64,000 bases of DNA from positions 1,426,001 through 1,490,000 of the forward strand of contig NZ_CP009129.1 in assembly GCF_000785555.1 (NCBI RefSeq), given 5' to 3'. The stretch is from Planococcus sp. PAMC 21323 (GTDB taxonomy: Bacteria; Bacillota; Bacilli; Bacillales_A; Planococcaceae). The position numbers and the translations under genes were made by a program. Below the pieces are notes generated by a model. It made no database searches. It worked only from the letters and a program-made list of their open reading frames with translations, and was not told the DNA's origin. Shown here one piece after another: positions 6,441-17,737 of this stretch (position 1 is the stretch's first letter; the number at the start of each line of letters is the position of its first letter).

Positions 6441-9155
6441 ATGGCAAAGAGCAGTTTGCACAACAGCCGCACTTCTTTTGAGCTAAATGACAAAACGTAT
6501 AACTATTATCGTTTAGCTGCATTAGAAGAAGCAGGTATCGCTAAAGTATCACGCCTACCTTATTCGATTAAAGTTCTATTGGAATCTGTATTGCGTCAGC
6601 ATGACGGATATGTCATCAAAGACGAGCACGTTGAAGAATTAGCAAAATGGGGCAAAGATGCTAACAAAGAAGCAGAAGTTCCATTTAAACCTTCACGCGT
6701 TATCTTGCAAGATTTCACAGGAGTACCAGTAGTAGTAGATTTAGCTGCACTTCGTTCAGCTATGGCTGAAATGGGTGGAGACCCGGACAAAATCAATCCT
6801 GAAATTCCAGTTGATCTTGTAATTGATCACTCGGTACAAGTTGATAACTATGGTACACAAGATGCACTTCGCATCAACATGGAGCTTGAATTTGAGCGCA
6901 ACGCTGAACGTTACCAGTTCCTTAGCTGGGCTCAAAAAGCATACGACAACTACCGTGCAGTTCCACCAGCAACTGGTATCGTACACCAAGTAAACCTTGA
7001 ATACTTGGCAAACGTTGTTCATGCTGTAGAAAACTCAGACGGCACATTCGAAACTTTCCCTGATACATTGTTTGGTACAGATTCTCATACTACAATGATC
7101 AACGGAATCGGTGTTCTTGGATGGGGCGTTGGTGGTATTGAAGCTGAAGCAGGAATGCTTGGACAACCTTCATACTTCCCAATTCCAGAAGTTATTGGCG
7201 TAAAAATGACGGGTGAACTTCCAAATGGTGCAACTGCTACCGATTTGGCATTAAAAGTTACTCAAACATTACGTAAAAAAGGCGTAGTTGGTAAATTTGT
7301 TGAGTTCTTCGGCCCTGGCGTTACCACATTGCCACTTGCTGACCGCGCAACGATTGCCAATATGGCTCCAGAATACGGCGCTACTTGCGGTTTCTTCCCA
7401 GTTGATGAAGAAGCACTTGATTACATGCGTTTAACTGCACGTGACGAAGAGCAAATTGCTGTAACGAAAAAATACTTACAAGCAAATGACATGTTCTTTA
7501 CTGTAGATAACGAAGATCCAATCTACACAGACTTAGTGGAAATTGATCTTTCTGAAATCGAACCAAACCTTGCAGGACCTAAACGTCCACAAGATTTGAT
7601 TCCTTTATCTCAGATGAAAACTGAGTTTAACAAAGCTGTAACAGGCGAAGAAGGACCACATGGTTTTGCGCTTGATGAAGCAGAAATTGCTAAAACAGCA
7701 ACGGTTAACTTTAAAGACGGTAGATCTGTTGAGATGAAGACTGGTGCATTAGCAATTGCAGCGATCACATCTTGTACAAACACTTCTAACCCATACGTAA
7801 TGCTTGGTGCTGGATTAGTAGCGAAAAAAGCAGTAGAAAAAGGTTTAACTCCACCTGCATACGTGAAAACTTCATTAGCGCCAGGATCTAAAGTTGTTAC
7901 TGGTTACTTGAACGATTCTGGTTTATTGGATTACATGAACCAAATCGGCTTTAACTTAGTAGGATATGGCTGTACGACATGTATCGGTAACTCAGGACCA
8001 TTGCTTCCAGAAATCGAAGAAGCAATTCTTGATAACGATTTACTAGTATCGTCTGTCTTGTCTGGTAACCGTAACTTTGAAGGACGTATTCACCCTCTAG
8101 TTAAAGCAAACTACTTGGCATCTCCAATGCTAGTTGTTGCTTATGCACTTGCTGGTACTGTGGATATCGACTTTGCAGTAGATCCTATCGGTAAAGACAA
8201 AGAAGGTAAAGATGTCTTCTTCAAAGACATCTGGCCAACAACTGAAGAAATCAAGAAAACAGTTAAAGATACTGTTACTCCTGAATTGTTCCGTAAAGAA
8301 TACGAGCACGTATTTAACGAGAACGAAGCATGGAATGCAATTGAAACAAATGACGATTCTTTGTATGAGTTTGATTCGACATCAACTTATATCCAGAACC
8401 CGCCATTCTTTGAAGGTCTTTCTAAAGAGCCAGCACCAATCCAAGCGTTATCTGACCTTCGTGTAGTTGCAAAATTCGCAGATTCTATCACGACTGACCA
8501 CATCTCTCCAGCAGGTGCGATTGGTAAAGATACACCAGCAGGCCTATATCTTCGTGAAAACGGCGTTGAGCCTCGTAACTTTAACTCTTACGGATCTCGT
8601 CGTGGTAACCATGAAGTTATGATGCGCGGAACATTCGCTAACATTCGTATCCGTAACCAAGTAGCACCAGATACAACTGGTGGGTACACAACTTACTGGC
8701 CAACGGGCGAAACTATGGCGATTTACGATGCAGCTATGAAGTATCAGGAACAAGGCACTGGACTTGTAGTCTTGACTGGTAAAGACTACGGCATGGGCTC
8801 TTCTCGTGACTGGGCAGCTAAAGGAACATTCCTTTTAGGCATTAAAACAGTTATCGCAGAAAGCTATGAGCGTATTCACCGCTCTAACTTAGTGATGATG
8901 GGTGTTTTACCATTACAATTCGTTAATGGTGAAAGTGCAGATTCTCTAGGGTTGACTGGACGCGAAACAATTAGCGTTAACTTAACTGATGACGTGAAAC
9001 CACGCGACGTTTTAACTGTGACAGCTACTGCTGAAGACGGTAAAGTTACTGAGTTCCAAGTACTAGCTCGTTTTGATTCTGAAGTAGAAGTAGATTACTT
9101 CCGTCACGGCGGTATCTTACAGATGGTGCTACGTAACAAATTACTAGAAGTATAA
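6441..9155 (+). CDS. acnA: Aconitate hydratase A
   Basis: This 904-residue TCA-cycle enzyme interconverts citrate and isocitrate through cis-aconitate. The [4Fe-4S] ligands are clear: Cys445 in [11 protein letters not shown], and Cys511 and Cys514 in [37 protein letters not shown] is the aconitase-A signature. The swivel domain carries [15 protein letters not shown]. Length matches AcnA/CitB (about 900 residues). Family members moonlight as iron-responsive RNA-binding proteins when they lose the cluster; that is family knowledge, not visible here. TAAAGGAGGAAC is an excellent ribosome site. It is monocistronic, with promoter at 6352-6380 and terminator at 9167-9199. The position upstream of yneP-yneQ-plsY-parEC matches citB of B. 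subtilis. Confidence 0.98.
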   Translation: MAKSSLHNSRTSFELNDKTYNYYRLAALEEAGIAKVSRLPYSIKVLLESVLRQHDGYVIKDEHVEELAKWGKDANKEAEVPFKPSRVILQDFTGVPVVVDLAALRSAMAEMGGDPDKINPEIPVDLVIDHSVQVDNYGTQDALRINMELEFERNAERYQFLSWAQKAYDNYRAVPPATGIVHQVNLEYLANVVHAVENSDGTFETFPDTLFGTDSHTTMINGIGVLGWGVGGIEAEAGMLGQPSYFPIPEVIGVKMTGELPNGATATDLALKVTQTLRKKGVVGKFVEFFGPGVTTLPLADRATIANMAPEYGATCGFFPVDEEALDYMRLTARDEEQIAVTKKYLQANDMFFTVDNEDPIYTDLVEIDLSEIEPNLAGPKRPQDLIPLSQMKTEFNKAVTGEEGPHGFALDEAEIAKTATVNFKDGRSVEMKTGALAIAAITSCTNTSNPYVMLGAGLVAKKAVEKGLTPPAYVKTSLAPGSKVVTGYLNDSGLLDYMNQIGFNLVGYGCTTCIGNSGPLLPEIEEAILDNDLLVSSVLSGNRNFEGRIHPLVKANYLASPMLVVAYALAGTVDIDFAVDPIGKDKEGKDVFFKDIWPTTEEIKKTVKDTVTPELFRKEYEHVFNENEAWNAIETNDDSLYEFDSTSTYIQNPPFFEGLSKEPAPIQALSDLRVVAKFADSITTDHISPAGAIGKDTPAGLYLRENGVEPRNFNSYGSRRGNHEVMMRGTFANIRIRNQVAPDTTGGYTTYWPTGETMAIYDAAMKYQEQGTGLVVLTGKDYGMGSSRDWAAKGTFLLGIKTVIAESYERIHRSNLVMMGVLPLQFVNGESADSLGLTGRETISVNLTDDVKPRDVLTVTATAEDGKVTEFQVLARFDSEVEVDYFRHGGILQMVLRNKLLEV

Positions 9156-9166
9156 GATCGACATCA

Positions 9167-9199
9167 AAAGGCTGTTGGGGAAACCCAGCAGCCTTTTTT
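9167..9199 (+). terminator. Intrinsic terminator of acnA
   Basis: The stem AAAGGCTGTTGGG / CCCAGCAGCCTTT closes on a short A-rich loop and is followed by T-run. Confidence 0.88.
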
Positions 9200-9270
9200 A
9201 TAATTTCACGAAACAGATGCCATACATTCAAAAAGTGTTTTCTTGTATACTAGTTATGAGGTGAAGAAAT

Positions 9271-9711
9271 ATGTACATCAGTGAAAAAGAAATTGAAATT
9301 CGTTATGCAGAAACAGATCAAATGGGCGTTGTATATCACGCCAATTACATCATATGGCTAGAAATCGGACGGACAAAATTGATTGAAGATATAGGGTTCA
9401 CCTATGCGGGGATGGAGAAAGATGGCTATATCTCACCCGTACTGGATATTTCCATTCAATACAAAGCTGCTCTTCGTTACGGTCAAAAAGCGTTTGTTCG
9501 GACCTGGGTAGAAGAACACGGTCGTTTGCGGACAAAATACGGCTATGAAATTGTTCATGAAGATGGAACAATTGCCGCGACTGCTTTATCCGAGCATGTT
9601 GTTGTAAAGAAAGAATCTTTTCGGCCAGTATCCATCCAAAAAGTCTTCCCCGAATGGCATAAAAAATACGAAGAAATTAAAAAGCAGGTGCCTGATGGCG
9701 TTCGGAATTAA
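9271..9711 (+). CDS. yneP: Hot-dog fold acyl-CoA thioesterase (YneP/YbgC-like)
   Basis: This 146-residue protein belongs to the 4-hydroxybenzoyl-CoA thioesterase/YbgC group. The active-site segment RYAETDQMGVVYHANYIIWLEIGR contains the conserved Asp16 and His23, followed by the hot-dog helix and five-stranded sheet. It should hydrolyse acyl-CoA; chain-length preference cannot be read. GAGGTGAAG lies just before ATG 9271. Its last 17 bp overlap the start of yneQ in another frame, suggesting translational coupling. Order and identity match yneP of B. subtilis. Confidence 0.88.
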   Translation: MYISEKEIEIRYAETDQMGVVYHANYIIWLEIGRTKLIEDIGFTYAGMEKDGYISPVLDISIQYKAALRYGQKAFVRTWVEEHGRLRTKYGYEIVHEDGTIAATALSEHVVVKKESFRPVSIQKVFPEWHKKYEEIKKQVPDGVRN

Positions 9712-9994
9712 AAGAGATGAACTCGAACGTTGGAAAAAAGGTGTCGATAGCGGCGACATCTCCTTTTTAACGCATTATTGGGTAGACGACCGCTTTCCTG
9801 GTTGTAATACGGTCACAAAAGTAGGGTGCTGTGACTTAGATAAGCTTGAAAATTGGGGCAAGCAGTATGGATTGCAGCGTGAATGGATGGATTTACGTGG
9901 TAATTATCCGCATTTCGATTTGTTTGGTGAACGTCAGCGCACAATTTTGCAACATGAAGGCTATTTAGAACAATTGAATAAACTGGAAAAATAA
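9695..9994 (+). CDS. yneQ: YneQ family protein
   Basis: A 99-residue soluble protein with a high aromatic and Trp content. The conserved core THYWVDDRFPGCNTVTKVGCCDLDKLENWGKQYGL is characteristic of the YneQ family found next to yneP in Bacilli. ATG 9695 lies inside the end of yneP, with AGCAGGTG upstream. Two adjacent Cys (GCC) could bind a metal or form a disulfide, but no function is known. A terminator follows at 10029-10066. Confidence 0.8.
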   Translation: MAFGIKRDELERWKKGVDSGDISFLTHYWVDDRFPGCNTVTKVGCCDLDKLENWGKQYGLQREWMDLRGNYPHFDLFGERQRTILQHEGYLEQLNKLEK

Positions 9995-10028
9995 GAGTAT
10001 GAGTTATTCATTTTCAGTGTGTAGCCAA

Positions 10029-10066
10029 AAATATGTTGGAATCGATTGATTCCAACATATTTTTTA
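10029..10066 (+). terminator. Intrinsic terminator of yneP-yneQ
   Basis: A 14-bp stem AATATGTTGGAATC / GATTCCAACATATT with a 4-nt loop followed by TTTTT. Confidence 0.88.
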
Positions 10067-10154
10067 TGTATCAATACATCACAGTTACTACATAGAAAAT
10101 ACTACTTTAAAAGAAACTAAAAACACAAGGCATTACAATGTTTTTAAACAAAAA

Positions 10155-10196
10155 AGACTATAGCTAACTCGATTTAATCAAGTTTAGCTATAGTCT
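10155..10196 (-). terminator. Intrinsic terminator of yneR
   Basis: A 13-bp stem AGACTATAGCTAA / TTAGCTATAGTCT lies just past the yneR stop. On the minus strand it runs into TTTTTTG. Confidence 0.85.
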
Positions 10197-10215
10197 GACG
10201 TAACTTATTCATATT

Positions 10216-10506
10216 TTATTTTGTGTATGAATAATCAAGTTCGTGTAAGTCATCGTTAACACTGACATCAAGATTGTGACCGTCAAAATACCAAGCATCG
10301 CGTTGTTCAACAAAGTAGGTTACATTATCTTGCTCTACTTTAGCCGCAATTTCATTTGGCTGATCTTTAGTAACACCGAGTGAAAAACCGGGCTGCAGCT
10401 TGCTTGAACCGCCATAACGGACGAAAAAGCGTACTGCTTCTCCAGATGCTACCTCCATTTCTTTCTTAAACCAATCGAGAGCGTCATTGCTAATGTTAAT
10501 TTGCAT
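10216..10506 (-). CDS. yneR: HesB-like (YneR) protein without cysteine ligands
   Basis: This 96-residue protein is a member of the HesB/IscA-like superfamily in its YneR subgroup. The pattern I.IS..AL.WFKKEM....GE.VRFFVRYGG.S..QPGFSLGV fits. Unlike IscA it contains no cysteine at all, so it cannot hold an Fe-S cluster by the classical three-Cys site. The subgroup is annotated in many Bacilli without known function. ATG 10504-10506 has AGGACGTG upstream. It lies on the strand opposite to yneQ and downstream of plsY with 20 bp between, so it may be cotranscribed with plsY. Confidence 0.85.
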   Translation of the reverse strand: MQINISNDALDWFKKEMEVASGEAVRFFVRYGGSSKLQPGFSLGVTKDQPNEIAAKVEQDNVTYFVEQRDAWYFDGHNLDVSVNDDLHELDYSYTK

Positions 10507-10526
10507 ATTACACGTCCTTCCACTGG

Positions 10527-11120
10527 TTACATCCAGCTGATTTTTGGTTCAGTGCCTGCTCGTATTCGGGCAATATTGCCGCGGTGACGGAAAATAATGA
10601 ATAGCGCCAATAGATAAATCACCGCCATAAACAAATAATCTGCAGAAAAAATGGCGTAAATAGTAATATAAATGATGAATACGAGAGCTAAAATAATTGA
10701 TGCTAATGATACCATTTTTGTGATTTTTAATGCAATTAAAAACACGGCTACTGCCATAATAAACAATGGCCATTGATAAGCAATTAAGATACCGCCAGAA
10801 GTAGCAACTGCTTTACCACCTTTAAACTTTGCAAATATCGGAAAAATATGTCCGATTACTGCCAACACTCCGAATACTAATGGATGGATATCGGTAGCCA
10901 TAAAAAGCGGGATTGATGTAGCAGCTGTTCCTTTAAGAATATCCAGTATAGTTACCACGATCCCGGCTTTTTTTCCGAGCGTACGGAACGTGTTGGTAGC
11001 TCCTAAATTGCCACTTCCTTGTGTACGAATATCAGTTTTGTAGAATAGTTTTCCAACCCATAAGGCAGAAGGAATCGAGCCAAGTAAGTAAGCTAGTAGT
11101 AGGGGAAGCAGTATAGTCAT
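10527..11120 (-). CDS. plsY: Glycerol-3-phosphate acyltransferase PlsY
   Basis: This 197-residue protein with about five to seven membrane helices transfers the acyl group from acyl-phosphate to glycerol-3-phosphate, giving lysophosphatidic acid in the first step of phospholipid synthesis. Motif 1 ([16 protein letters not shown]) and the glycine-rich cytoplasmic loop ([15 protein letters not shown]) are intact, and a third loop ([17 protein letters not shown]) ends the protein. AAAGGAGTTC precedes the ATG. It is divergent from the CoA-binding gene yneT, as in B. subtilis, with about 130 bp between them. Confidence 0.96.
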   Translation of the reverse strand: MTILLPLLLAYLLGSIPSALWVGKLFYKTDIRTQGSGNLGATNTFRTLGKKAGIVVTILDILKGTAATSIPLFMATDIHPLVFGVLAVIGHIFPIFAKFKGGKAVATSGGILIAYQWPLFIMAVAVFLIALKITKMVSLASIILALVFIIYITIYAIFSADYLFMAVIYLLALFIIFRHRGNIARIRAGTEPKISWM

Positions 11121-11254
11121 GATGAACTCCTTTACACAACCTTATTTTGTAGTATTAGTTTACCATGACTGAAGTTCTTTAAACAATAGTCGACAGATTA
11201 TTCAACAGACAGAGCAAAATCGTGTATGATAGAATAAAAGGACAGGTGATCATT

Positions 11255-11662
11255 TTGGAAAATCCTAGTCGAAACGAAATTAAAAACGTACTTGATCATG
11301 CAAAAACAATAGCGGTGGTCGGGCTTAGTCCAAACCCTAGCCGAACATCTTATATCGTATCAGAGGCTATGCAACGTGCAGGCTATCGGATCATTCCGGT
11401 AAATCCGTTAGCCGATACGGTATTAGGTGAGAAAAGTTATGGACGATTGAGTGATATAACAGAAAAAGTAGATATCGTTAACGTTTTTCGGCGCAGTGAA
11501 TTTCTAGAAGACATTGCAAATGAATTTATAAAAATTGACTGTCCAGTGTTTTGGACACAATTAAATGTAGTAGATGAAAACGTATTTAAGCGGTTGACTG
11601 ATGCAGGGTATACAGTCATCATGGATCGTTGCATCAAAGTAGAATACGCCATTCTGAAATAG
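11255..11662 (+). CDS. yneT: CoA-binding protein (YneT-like, Rossmann fold)
   Basis: This protein of 135 residues starts at TTG 11255. This start has AGGTGA a few bases upstream and gives ENPSRNEI as the N-terminus, matching family members; earlier in-frame GTG codons at 11222 and 11246 lack a well-placed ribosome site. KTIAVVGLSPNPSRTSY is the CoA_binding motif, followed by YRIIPVNP, VDIVNVFRRSEFL and CPVFWTQL...ECIKVE-like features (DRCIKVEYA). Members bind CoA or nucleotides; the physiological role is unknown. The gene lies between plsY and parE, the conserved location. Confidence 0.88.
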   Translation: MENPSRNEIKNVLDHAKTIAVVGLSPNPSRTSYIVSEAMQRAGYRIIPVNPLADTVLGEKSYGRLSDITEKVDIVNVFRRSEFLEDIANEFIKIDCPVFWTQLNVVDENVFKRLTDAGYTVIMDRCIKVEYAILK

Positions 11663-11673
11663 GCAGTACCGCT

Positions 11674-11697
11674 AAAGGGCGCTTAGCGCTCTTTTTC
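11674..11697 (+). terminator. Intrinsic terminator of yneT
   Basis: The 9-bp stem AAAGGGCGC / GCGCTCTTT (one G-T pair) with a 3-nt loop is followed by T's. Confidence 0.8.
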
Positions 11698-11705
11698 TAT
11701 GAAGT

Positions 11706-11735
11706 TTGACAGATGGTCTAGAAATAGCATACGAT
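11706..11735 (+). promoter_or_regulatory. Probable sigma-A promoter of parE-parC
   Basis: TTGACA at 11706-11711 and TACGAT at 11730-11735 with 18-bp spacing, about 45 bp before parE. Confidence 0.5.
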
Positions 11736-11780
11736 TAAGATAGAGAGAAACGCGAACAAACGTTTGTTGGAGGGAATTAA

Positions 11781-13751
11781 ATGGCTAAAATTCAAAATAC
11801 GGCATACAACGAAGAAGCAATTCAAGTACTCGAAGGCTTAGATGCCGTTAGAAAACGTCCGGGTATGTATATTGGTTCGACAGACACTCGTGGACTTCAC
11901 CATCTAGTCTATGAAATTGTCGATAACTCGGTCGATGAAGCGCTTGCAGGACACGGAGATAAAATTTCTGTAACAATCCACGAAGATAACAGCATCAGTG
12001 TTCGAGATTTTGGTCGAGGTATGCCTACAGGGATGCACCGCAGTGGGAAACCTACACCAGAAGTTATATTAACAGTGCTTCATGCTGGAGGAAAATTTGG
12101 TCAAGGCGGCTATAAAACAAGTGGTGGGCTTCACGGTGTGGGCGCATCAGTAGTTAATGCTTTGTCCAGTTTTTTAGAAGTGACTATTTATCGCGATGGC
12201 AAAAAGTACCGTCAACGCTTTGAAAATGGTGGGAAACCGGTTACTACCTTAGAAGAAATTGGTTCGACAAAAGAAACAGGTACGATGATTCATTTTTTAC
12301 CTGATGAGTCTATTTTTTCTGTTGCAAAATACAATTATGAAACCCTTTCTGAACGGTTGCGCGAATCTGCATTCTTGTTAAAAGGATTAAAAATTGAGCT
12401 CTTTGATCAACGAACAGAAGCGAAAGATGTTTTTCATTACGAAACAGGGATTGAAGCTTTTGTTTCTTACTTGAACGAAGAAAAAGATGTGCTTCATCCA
12501 GTTGCCTATATCGAAGGGCAACAAGATGAGATGGAAATCGAATTTTCCTTCCAGTTTAATGATGGGTATTCTGAGACCATTTTATCGTTTGTAAACAATG
12601 TTCGTACACGTGATGGTGGAACACATGAAACCGGTGCAAAAGCAGCCATGACACGCGTTTTCAATGATTACGCTCGAAAAATTAACTTGCTAAAAGACAA
12701 AGATAAAAACTTAGAAGGCTCTGATATTCGTGAAGGATTAGCAGCGATTATATCAGTACGTATTCCTGAAGCTTTACTGCAGTTTGAAGGACAGACAAAA
12801 AGTAAATTAGGAACAAGTGAAGCACGTAGTATCGTAGATTCAGTTGTTTCTCAAAAATTAATGTACTTTTTAGAAGAAAATGCAGATTTAAGTGCTTCGT
12901 TAGTTCGAAAAGCCATTCGTGCAGCACAAGCTCGTTTAGCTGCACGTAAAGCTAGAGAAGATGCACGAAACGGTAAAAAACGCAAAAAATCAGATGCTTT
13001 ATTGTCTGGTAAATTGACACCTGCGCAATCTCGTAATGCGAAGAAAAACGAGCTATACCTAGTAGAGGGTGACTCTGCCGGCGGTTCTGCAAAACAAGGA
13101 CGCGACAGAACATTCCAAGCAATTTTGCCACTGCGTGGTAAAGTTGTTAACACTGAAAAAGCAAAACTCGAAGAAATTATGAAAAATGAAGAGATCTCAA
13201 CGATTATCCATGCTATTGGTGGTGGGGTTTCTTCTGACTTTTCGATCGATGACATTGCCTATAACAAAATTATTATCATGACCGATGCCGATACTGATGG
13301 GGCGCATATTCAGGTGCTGCTCTTAACGTTCTTTTTCCGTTATATGAAGCCATTGATTGAGGCTGGGAAAATTTTTATCGCGCTTCCTCCACTGTATAAA
13401 GTGTCTAGAGGCGTTGGTAAAAAAGAAGTTATCGATTACGCTTGGACAGAATCTGACCTGGATGCCTCGATTAAAAAAGTTGGAAAAGGCTATACACTCC
13501 AGCGCTACAAGGGTTTAGGAGAGATGAACGCAGATCAGTTATGGGAAACAACGATGAACCCAGAAACTCGCACATTAATCCGTGTTACGATTGAAGATAG
13601 TGCACGCGCAGAACGTGGCATCACAACATTAATGGGCGACAAAGTAGAACCACGTCGTCGTTGGATTGAAAACAATGTCGATTTTGGACTTGAAGAAGAT
13701 AGTAATATTCTTGAAAATGATTTGATTCACGCTGAGGAGGAACTGGTATGA
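11781..13751 (+). CDS. parE: DNA topoisomerase IV subunit B
   Basis: This 656-residue ATPase subunit works with ParC to unlink daughter chromosomes. The GHKL ATPase is at the N-terminus ([14 protein letters not shown] with the catalytic Glu and Mg-binding Asn; [22 protein letters not shown]). The TOPRIM domain has [18 protein letters not shown] and [14 protein letters not shown]. The protein is about 656 rather than about 800 residues and ends in the short ParE/GyrB C-terminal region. The stop overlaps the parC start by 4 bp (ATGA), so the two subunits are made in equal amounts by coupled translation. GTTGGAGGG precedes ATG 11781. Confidence 0.97.
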   Translation: MAKIQNTAYNEEAIQVLEGLDAVRKRPGMYIGSTDTRGLHHLVYEIVDNSVDEALAGHGDKISVTIHEDNSISVRDFGRGMPTGMHRSGKPTPEVILTVLHAGGKFGQGGYKTSGGLHGVGASVVNALSSFLEVTIYRDGKKYRQRFENGGKPVTTLEEIGSTKETGTMIHFLPDESIFSVAKYNYETLSERLRESAFLLKGLKIELFDQRTEAKDVFHYETGIEAFVSYLNEEKDVLHPVAYIEGQQDEMEIEFSFQFNDGYSETILSFVNNVRTRDGGTHETGAKAAMTRVFNDYARKINLLKDKDKNLEGSDIREGLAAIISVRIPEALLQFEGQTKSKLGTSEARSIVDSVVSQKLMYFLEENADLSASLVRKAIRAAQARLAARKAREDARNGKKRKKSDALLSGKLTPAQSRNAKKNELYLVEGDSAGGSAKQGRDRTFQAILPLRGKVVNTEKAKLEEIMKNEEISTIIHAIGGGVSSDFSIDDIAYNKIIIMTDADTDGAHIQVLLLTFFFRYMKPLIEAGKIFIALPPLYKVSRGVGKKEVIDYAWTESDLDASIKKVGKGYTLQRYKGLGEMNADQLWETTMNPETRTLIRVTIEDSARAERGITTLMGDKVEPRRRWIENNVDFGLEEDSNILENDLIHAEEELV

Positions 13752-16174
13752 CACAAGCCGAAAGATTTCAAGATTTGCCATTAGAAGAAGTAATTGGCGA
13801 TCGATTTGGCCGTTACAGTAAATACATTATCCAAGACCGGGCACTTCCAGATGCTCGTGACGGATTAAAACCTGTTCAGCGCCGAATTTTATATGCGATG
13901 TACCATGAAGGCAATACCAATGATAAGGCGTTTCGTAAATCAGCCAAAACTGTTGGTAACGTAATCGGTAACTATCATCCACACGGAGATAGCTCTGTTT
14001 ATGAAGCAATGGTTCGATTGAGTCAAGATTGGAAAATCCGACATATGCTTGTTGAAATGCATGGGAATAACGGTTCGATGGATGGGGACTCGCCTGCTGC
14101 GATGCGTTATACGGAAGCACGCCTTTCTGCGATTTCTTCAGAATTGTTACGTGACATAGATAAACGGACAGTGGATTTTATCCCAAACTTTGATGATTCG
14201 GATATGGAACCAACTGTTTTACCTGCACGTTTTCCAAACCTTTTAGTAAACGGATCAACCGGTATTTCTGCCGGTTACGCCACAGATATTCCGCCACATG
14301 CGCTTCATGAAGTTCTTGATGCTGTTTTAATGCGTATGGATAACCCACAAGCGACAGTTGCTGAGTTGATGACCGTCATTAAAGGGCCAGATTTCCCAAC
14401 AGGTGGCATTATTCAAGGTGTAGATGGTATCAAAAAAGCGTATGAAACCGGAAAAGGCAAGATTATCGTGCGCTCGAAAGCCGAGATCGAGCCATTAAAA
14501 GGCGGAAAAGAACAAATCGTCATTACAGAAATACCTTTTGAAGTCAACAAAGCCAATATGATAAAAAAAATAGATGATCACCGCTTTGACCGTAAGCTTG
14601 AAGGTATTTCTGAAGTACGAGATGAGTCGGATCGAACAGGGTTACGCATTGTTATTGAATTGAAAAAAGATGTGCAAGCTCAAGGAATTTTAAGCTATTT
14701 GTATAAAAATACCGATTTACAAGTTAGCTATAACTTTAATATGGTGGCAATTTACAAGCGTCGTCCGACAATGATGACCTTGCAAACAATGTTGGATGCC
14801 TATATCGAACACCAAAAAGAAGTAATTACAAAACGCTCTGAATTTGATTTGCAAAAAGCTAGTGATCGCATGCACATTGTTGAAGGCTTGATGAAAGCAT
14901 TATCGATTCTTGATAAAGTTATTAAAACCATCCGTTCGTCTACTGATAAACGTGATGCGAAAAATAACTTAATCTCTGAATTTGATTTTTCAGAAGCACA
15001 AGCTGAAGCAATTGTTTCTTTACAACTGTATCGATTGACCAACACAGATATTACCGATTTGCAAAAAGAAGAAGAAAATCTTAAAAAGACGATAGCTGAA
15101 CTAACGGGAATTTTAACCAGCTCAACGAAGTTAAAAAATGTCATTAAAAAAGAATTGGCCAACATCCGCAAACAATTTGCAGAACCGCGTCGATCGGTTA
15201 TTGAAGAAAAAATAGAAGAAATTACGATTACACGCGAAATCATGATTCCAAGTGAAGAAGTAGTTGTGACTGTAACTAAAGAGGGATATGTAAAACGAAC
15301 AAGCACAAGATCATATGCTGCTTCAAATGGCAAAGACTTTGCCATGAAAGATACCGATCATTTATTATTCGAAGGCAATTTGAATACGCAACATACCATT
15401 TTGATCTTTACTACTGCAGGAAATTTCGTTTTCCAGCCGATCAATGAATTGCCTGATATTAAATGGAAAGACCTCGGACAGCATTTATCAAGTATTATTC
15501 AATTAGATGCAAACGAATCAGTACTTGCTGTTTATCCTTTTGAAAACTTTGATGCAGATGCTAGTATTTTGACTGTTTCTAAATTAGGGCAAGTCAAACG
15601 GTCTGCACTAAAAGATTATCAAATTCAACGTTATTCACGTACTGTGAAAACAATGAAATTGAAATCTGGAGACGCTATGATTTACGCGGGATTGGTGACG
15701 ACTGAAACTGAGCTATTCATAGGTACAAAACAAGCTTATGGTGTACGCTTCCCACTTGAAGAAGTTCCACTTACTGGACTCCGAACAGGTGGCGTGAAAG
15801 GTGTAAACTTAAAAGGCGATGATGAAGCTGTTTCAGCTATCTTAATCAACCCACAAGTTAAACAAGAATTAGTGCTCATTACTCACCGGGGTGCAGCTAA
15901 AAAAATGAAGCTTGATGAATTTGAAAGTGGTGGACGTGCGAAGCGTGGCGTAGTTATGCTTCGTGAGTTAAAATCAAATCCTCACCGTGTAGTATCCGTA
16001 ATAGGAGCAACTGGAAAAGAAGAAATGATTTTAGAAACAGCTAAAGGTGTTCATATTCCATTAATAGCAAATTCATTAAAGAATGTAGATCGTTATTCAA
16101 ACGGTTCATTCATAGCGGATGAATCAACAGATGGACAAGTAGTAGAAGCTTATCTTTTGAATAAAAAAGAATAA
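13748..16174 (+). CDS. parC: DNA topoisomerase IV subunit A
   Basis: This 808-residue DNA-cleavage subunit has the catalytic Tyr121 in [13 protein letters not shown] and the preceding Arg120. The quinolone region [17 protein letters not shown] has the wild-type Ser82 and Glu86 (equivalent to Ser80/Glu84 of Staphylococcus GrlA), so no classical resistance substitution is seen there. A long coiled coil (about 370-480) leads to a C-terminal beta-pinwheel ([48 protein letters not shown] blades). The ATG overlaps the parE stop, and CGCTGAGGAGG is the ribosome site. A terminator follows at 16181. Confidence 0.97.
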   Translation: MTQAERFQDLPLEEVIGDRFGRYSKYIIQDRALPDARDGLKPVQRRILYAMYHEGNTNDKAFRKSAKTVGNVIGNYHPHGDSSVYEAMVRLSQDWKIRHMLVEMHGNNGSMDGDSPAAMRYTEARLSAISSELLRDIDKRTVDFIPNFDDSDMEPTVLPARFPNLLVNGSTGISAGYATDIPPHALHEVLDAVLMRMDNPQATVAELMTVIKGPDFPTGGIIQGVDGIKKAYETGKGKIIVRSKAEIEPLKGGKEQIVITEIPFEVNKANMIKKIDDHRFDRKLEGISEVRDESDRTGLRIVIELKKDVQAQGILSYLYKNTDLQVSYNFNMVAIYKRRPTMMTLQTMLDAYIEHQKEVITKRSEFDLQKASDRMHIVEGLMKALSILDKVIKTIRSSTDKRDAKNNLISEFDFSEAQAEAIVSLQLYRLTNTDITDLQKEEENLKKTIAELTGILTSSTKLKNVIKKELANIRKQFAEPRRSVIEEKIEEITITREIMIPSEEVVVTVTKEGYVKRTSTRSYAASNGKDFAMKDTDHLLFEGNLNTQHTILIFTTAGNFVFQPINELPDIKWKDLGQHLSSIIQLDANESVLAVYPFENFDADASILTVSKLGQVKRSALKDYQIQRYSRTVKTMKLKSGDAMIYAGLVTTETELFIGTKQAYGVRFPLEEVPLTGLRTGGVKGVNLKGDDEAVSAILINPQVKQELVLITHRGAAKKMKLDEFESGGRAKRGVVMLRELKSNPHRVVSVIGATGKEEMILETAKGVHIPLIANSLKNVDRYSNGSFIADESTDGQVVEAYLLNKKE

Positions 16175-16180
16175 AATGAA

Positions 16181-16221
16181 TAAACCGCTCTTCTGTTTAC
16201 GGGAGAGCGGTTTATTTTTTA
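16181..16221 (+). terminator. Intrinsic terminator of parE-parC
   Basis: TAAACCGCTCTTC pairs with GGGAGAGCGGTTTA, and is followed by a T-run. Confidence 0.85.
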
Positions 16222-16361
16222 TTCAGCAAATGTTAATATTCACTGAATGATTAACCGGAAAATATTCATTCATTATAAAGTTGTATAGGTTTGAATAGTG
16301 CATTTAAATCAATACAATCATTGGTTACTGGGGTATTAATACTCTCCAAACTTTCTTCTAA

Positions 16362-16391
16362 TTGTCAAAATCTTCTCGACAATTATATACT
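16362..16391 (+). promoter_or_regulatory. Probable sigma-A promoter of ilvA
   Basis: TTGTCA at 16362-16367 and TATACT at 16386-16391, 18 bp apart, lie about 50 bp before the ilvA start. Confidence 0.5.
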
Positions 16392-16439
16392 TTTATGTGT
16401 TAGAGTAGTGAGATAAATAAAAATAAGAGGGTGACAACT

Positions 16440-17729
16440 ATGACTAAGAGCAACATCAAAGAGCTCGACAGAAAAGAAATAGTAACGAAGGTATCGGTAG
16501 AAGAAATTATGGTAGCCAACCAGGCGCTCAAAGACGTTGTCATCAAGACACCTTTGCAAAAAAATGAACTGCTCTCAGCACGTTACGAATGCAATGTCTA
16601 TTTAAAAAGAGAAGACTTACAAGTTGTCCGATCTTTTAAACTGCGAGGAGCATATAATTTCATCCGTAGCTTGAATGCAGTAGAACGGGATAAAGGCGTT
16701 GTCTGTGCTAGTGCTGGTAATCATGCGCAAGGGGTAGCGTATTCATGTTTTGCTCTTGGCATCGAAGGAAAAATATTTATGCCTTTAACAACACCTCGTC
16801 AAAAAGTATCTCAAGTTAAACGTTTCGGCGGCGATCAAGTATCGGTGGTCTTAGTAGGAGATACGTTTGACGATTCATTCGCAGCGGCGATGGAATATTG
16901 TACATCCGAAGAAAAGGTATTTGTTCATCCATTCAACGATACGCGTGTCATTGCTGGACAAGGAACTGTCGCAGTCGAAGTGTTAAATGATATGCAAGAA
17001 CCTGTCGACTATATGTTTTGCGCAATTGGTGGTGGCGGTTTAACTGCTGGCGTCGGATCTTATTTAAAAGGAATCAGTCCCAGAACAAAGTTGGTGGGTG
17101 TGGAACCAGCAGGAGCTGCAAGCATGAAAACCTCATTGGCAAATGGCAAGGTAACGCGTTTAAACACAATAGATACGTTTGTAGACGGTGCAGCAGTCAA
17201 GCAAGTTGGGGATTTGACGATGGCGATTTGTACAGATGTTTTAGATGATATTGCACTAGTTCCCGAGGGCAAGGTTTGTACAACGATTTTGCAACTTTAT
17301 AACGAAAATGCAATTGTTGCTGAACCAGCTGGCGCCTTATCGGTAGCTGCTTTAGATTTTTATAAAGATGAAATTAAAGGGAAAAACATTGTTTGCGTAA
17401 TTAGCGGAGGCAATAACGATATTGAACGAATGCAAGAAATTAAAGAGAAGTCCTTGATCTATGAAGGACTCAAGCATTATTTTATCGTTACTTTCCCGCA
17501 ACGTGCTGGTGCGCTTCGTAAGTTTATGGGACAAGTACTTGGTGAAACAGATGACATTACTCATTTTGAATACACCAAGCGCACAAATCGCGACGAAGGA
17601 CCTGTACTCGTCGGTATTGAACTGAAAAGTCCAGAAGACTATGAGCCACTTGTTAAACGCATGACCGAAAGTGGTTTTCCGTATAAAGACATTAATAACG
17701 ATTCTCTATTGTTTAATTTATTGATTTAA
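16440..17729 (+). CDS. ilvA: Threonine ammonia-lyase (threonine dehydratase), biosynthetic
   Basis: This 429-residue PLP enzyme deaminates threonine to 2-oxobutanoate, the first committed step of isoleucine synthesis. The PLP lysine is in VRSFKLRGAYNF, the phosphate-binding loop is GGGGLTAGV, and SAGNHAQGVA is the substrate loop. The C-terminal regulatory part is a single ACT-like domain (YFIVTFPQRAGALRKFMGQVLG ... VGIEL), as in the short Firmicute IlvA of about 420 residues. ATG 16440 is chosen since AGAGGGTGAC lies before it; GTG 16431 lies inside that site. It stands alone, without an ilv operon, with a terminator after it. Confidence 0.95.
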   Translation: MTKSNIKELDRKEIVTKVSVEEIMVANQALKDVVIKTPLQKNELLSARYECNVYLKREDLQVVRSFKLRGAYNFIRSLNAVERDKGVVCASAGNHAQGVAYSCFALGIEGKIFMPLTTPRQKVSQVKRFGGDQVSVVLVGDTFDDSFAAAMEYCTSEEKVFVHPFNDTRVIAGQGTVAVEVLNDMQEPVDYMFCAIGGGGLTAGVGSYLKGISPRTKLVGVEPAGAASMKTSLANGKVTRLNTIDTFVDGAAVKQVGDLTMAICTDVLDDIALVPEGKVCTTILQLYNENAIVAEPAGALSVAALDFYKDEIKGKNIVCVISGGNNDIERMQEIKEKSLIYEGLKHYFIVTFPQRAGALRKFMGQVLGETDDITHFEYTKRTNRDEGPVLVGIELKSPEDYEPLVKRMTESGFPYKDINNDSLLFNLLI

Positions 17730-17737
17730 GGACATGG

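Noticed and set aside
16221-16430. T-box or other riboswitch ahead of ilvA
   Set aside because: No T-box specifier/antiterminator signature or terminator could be recognised in this 210-bp gap; only a sigma-A-like promoter.
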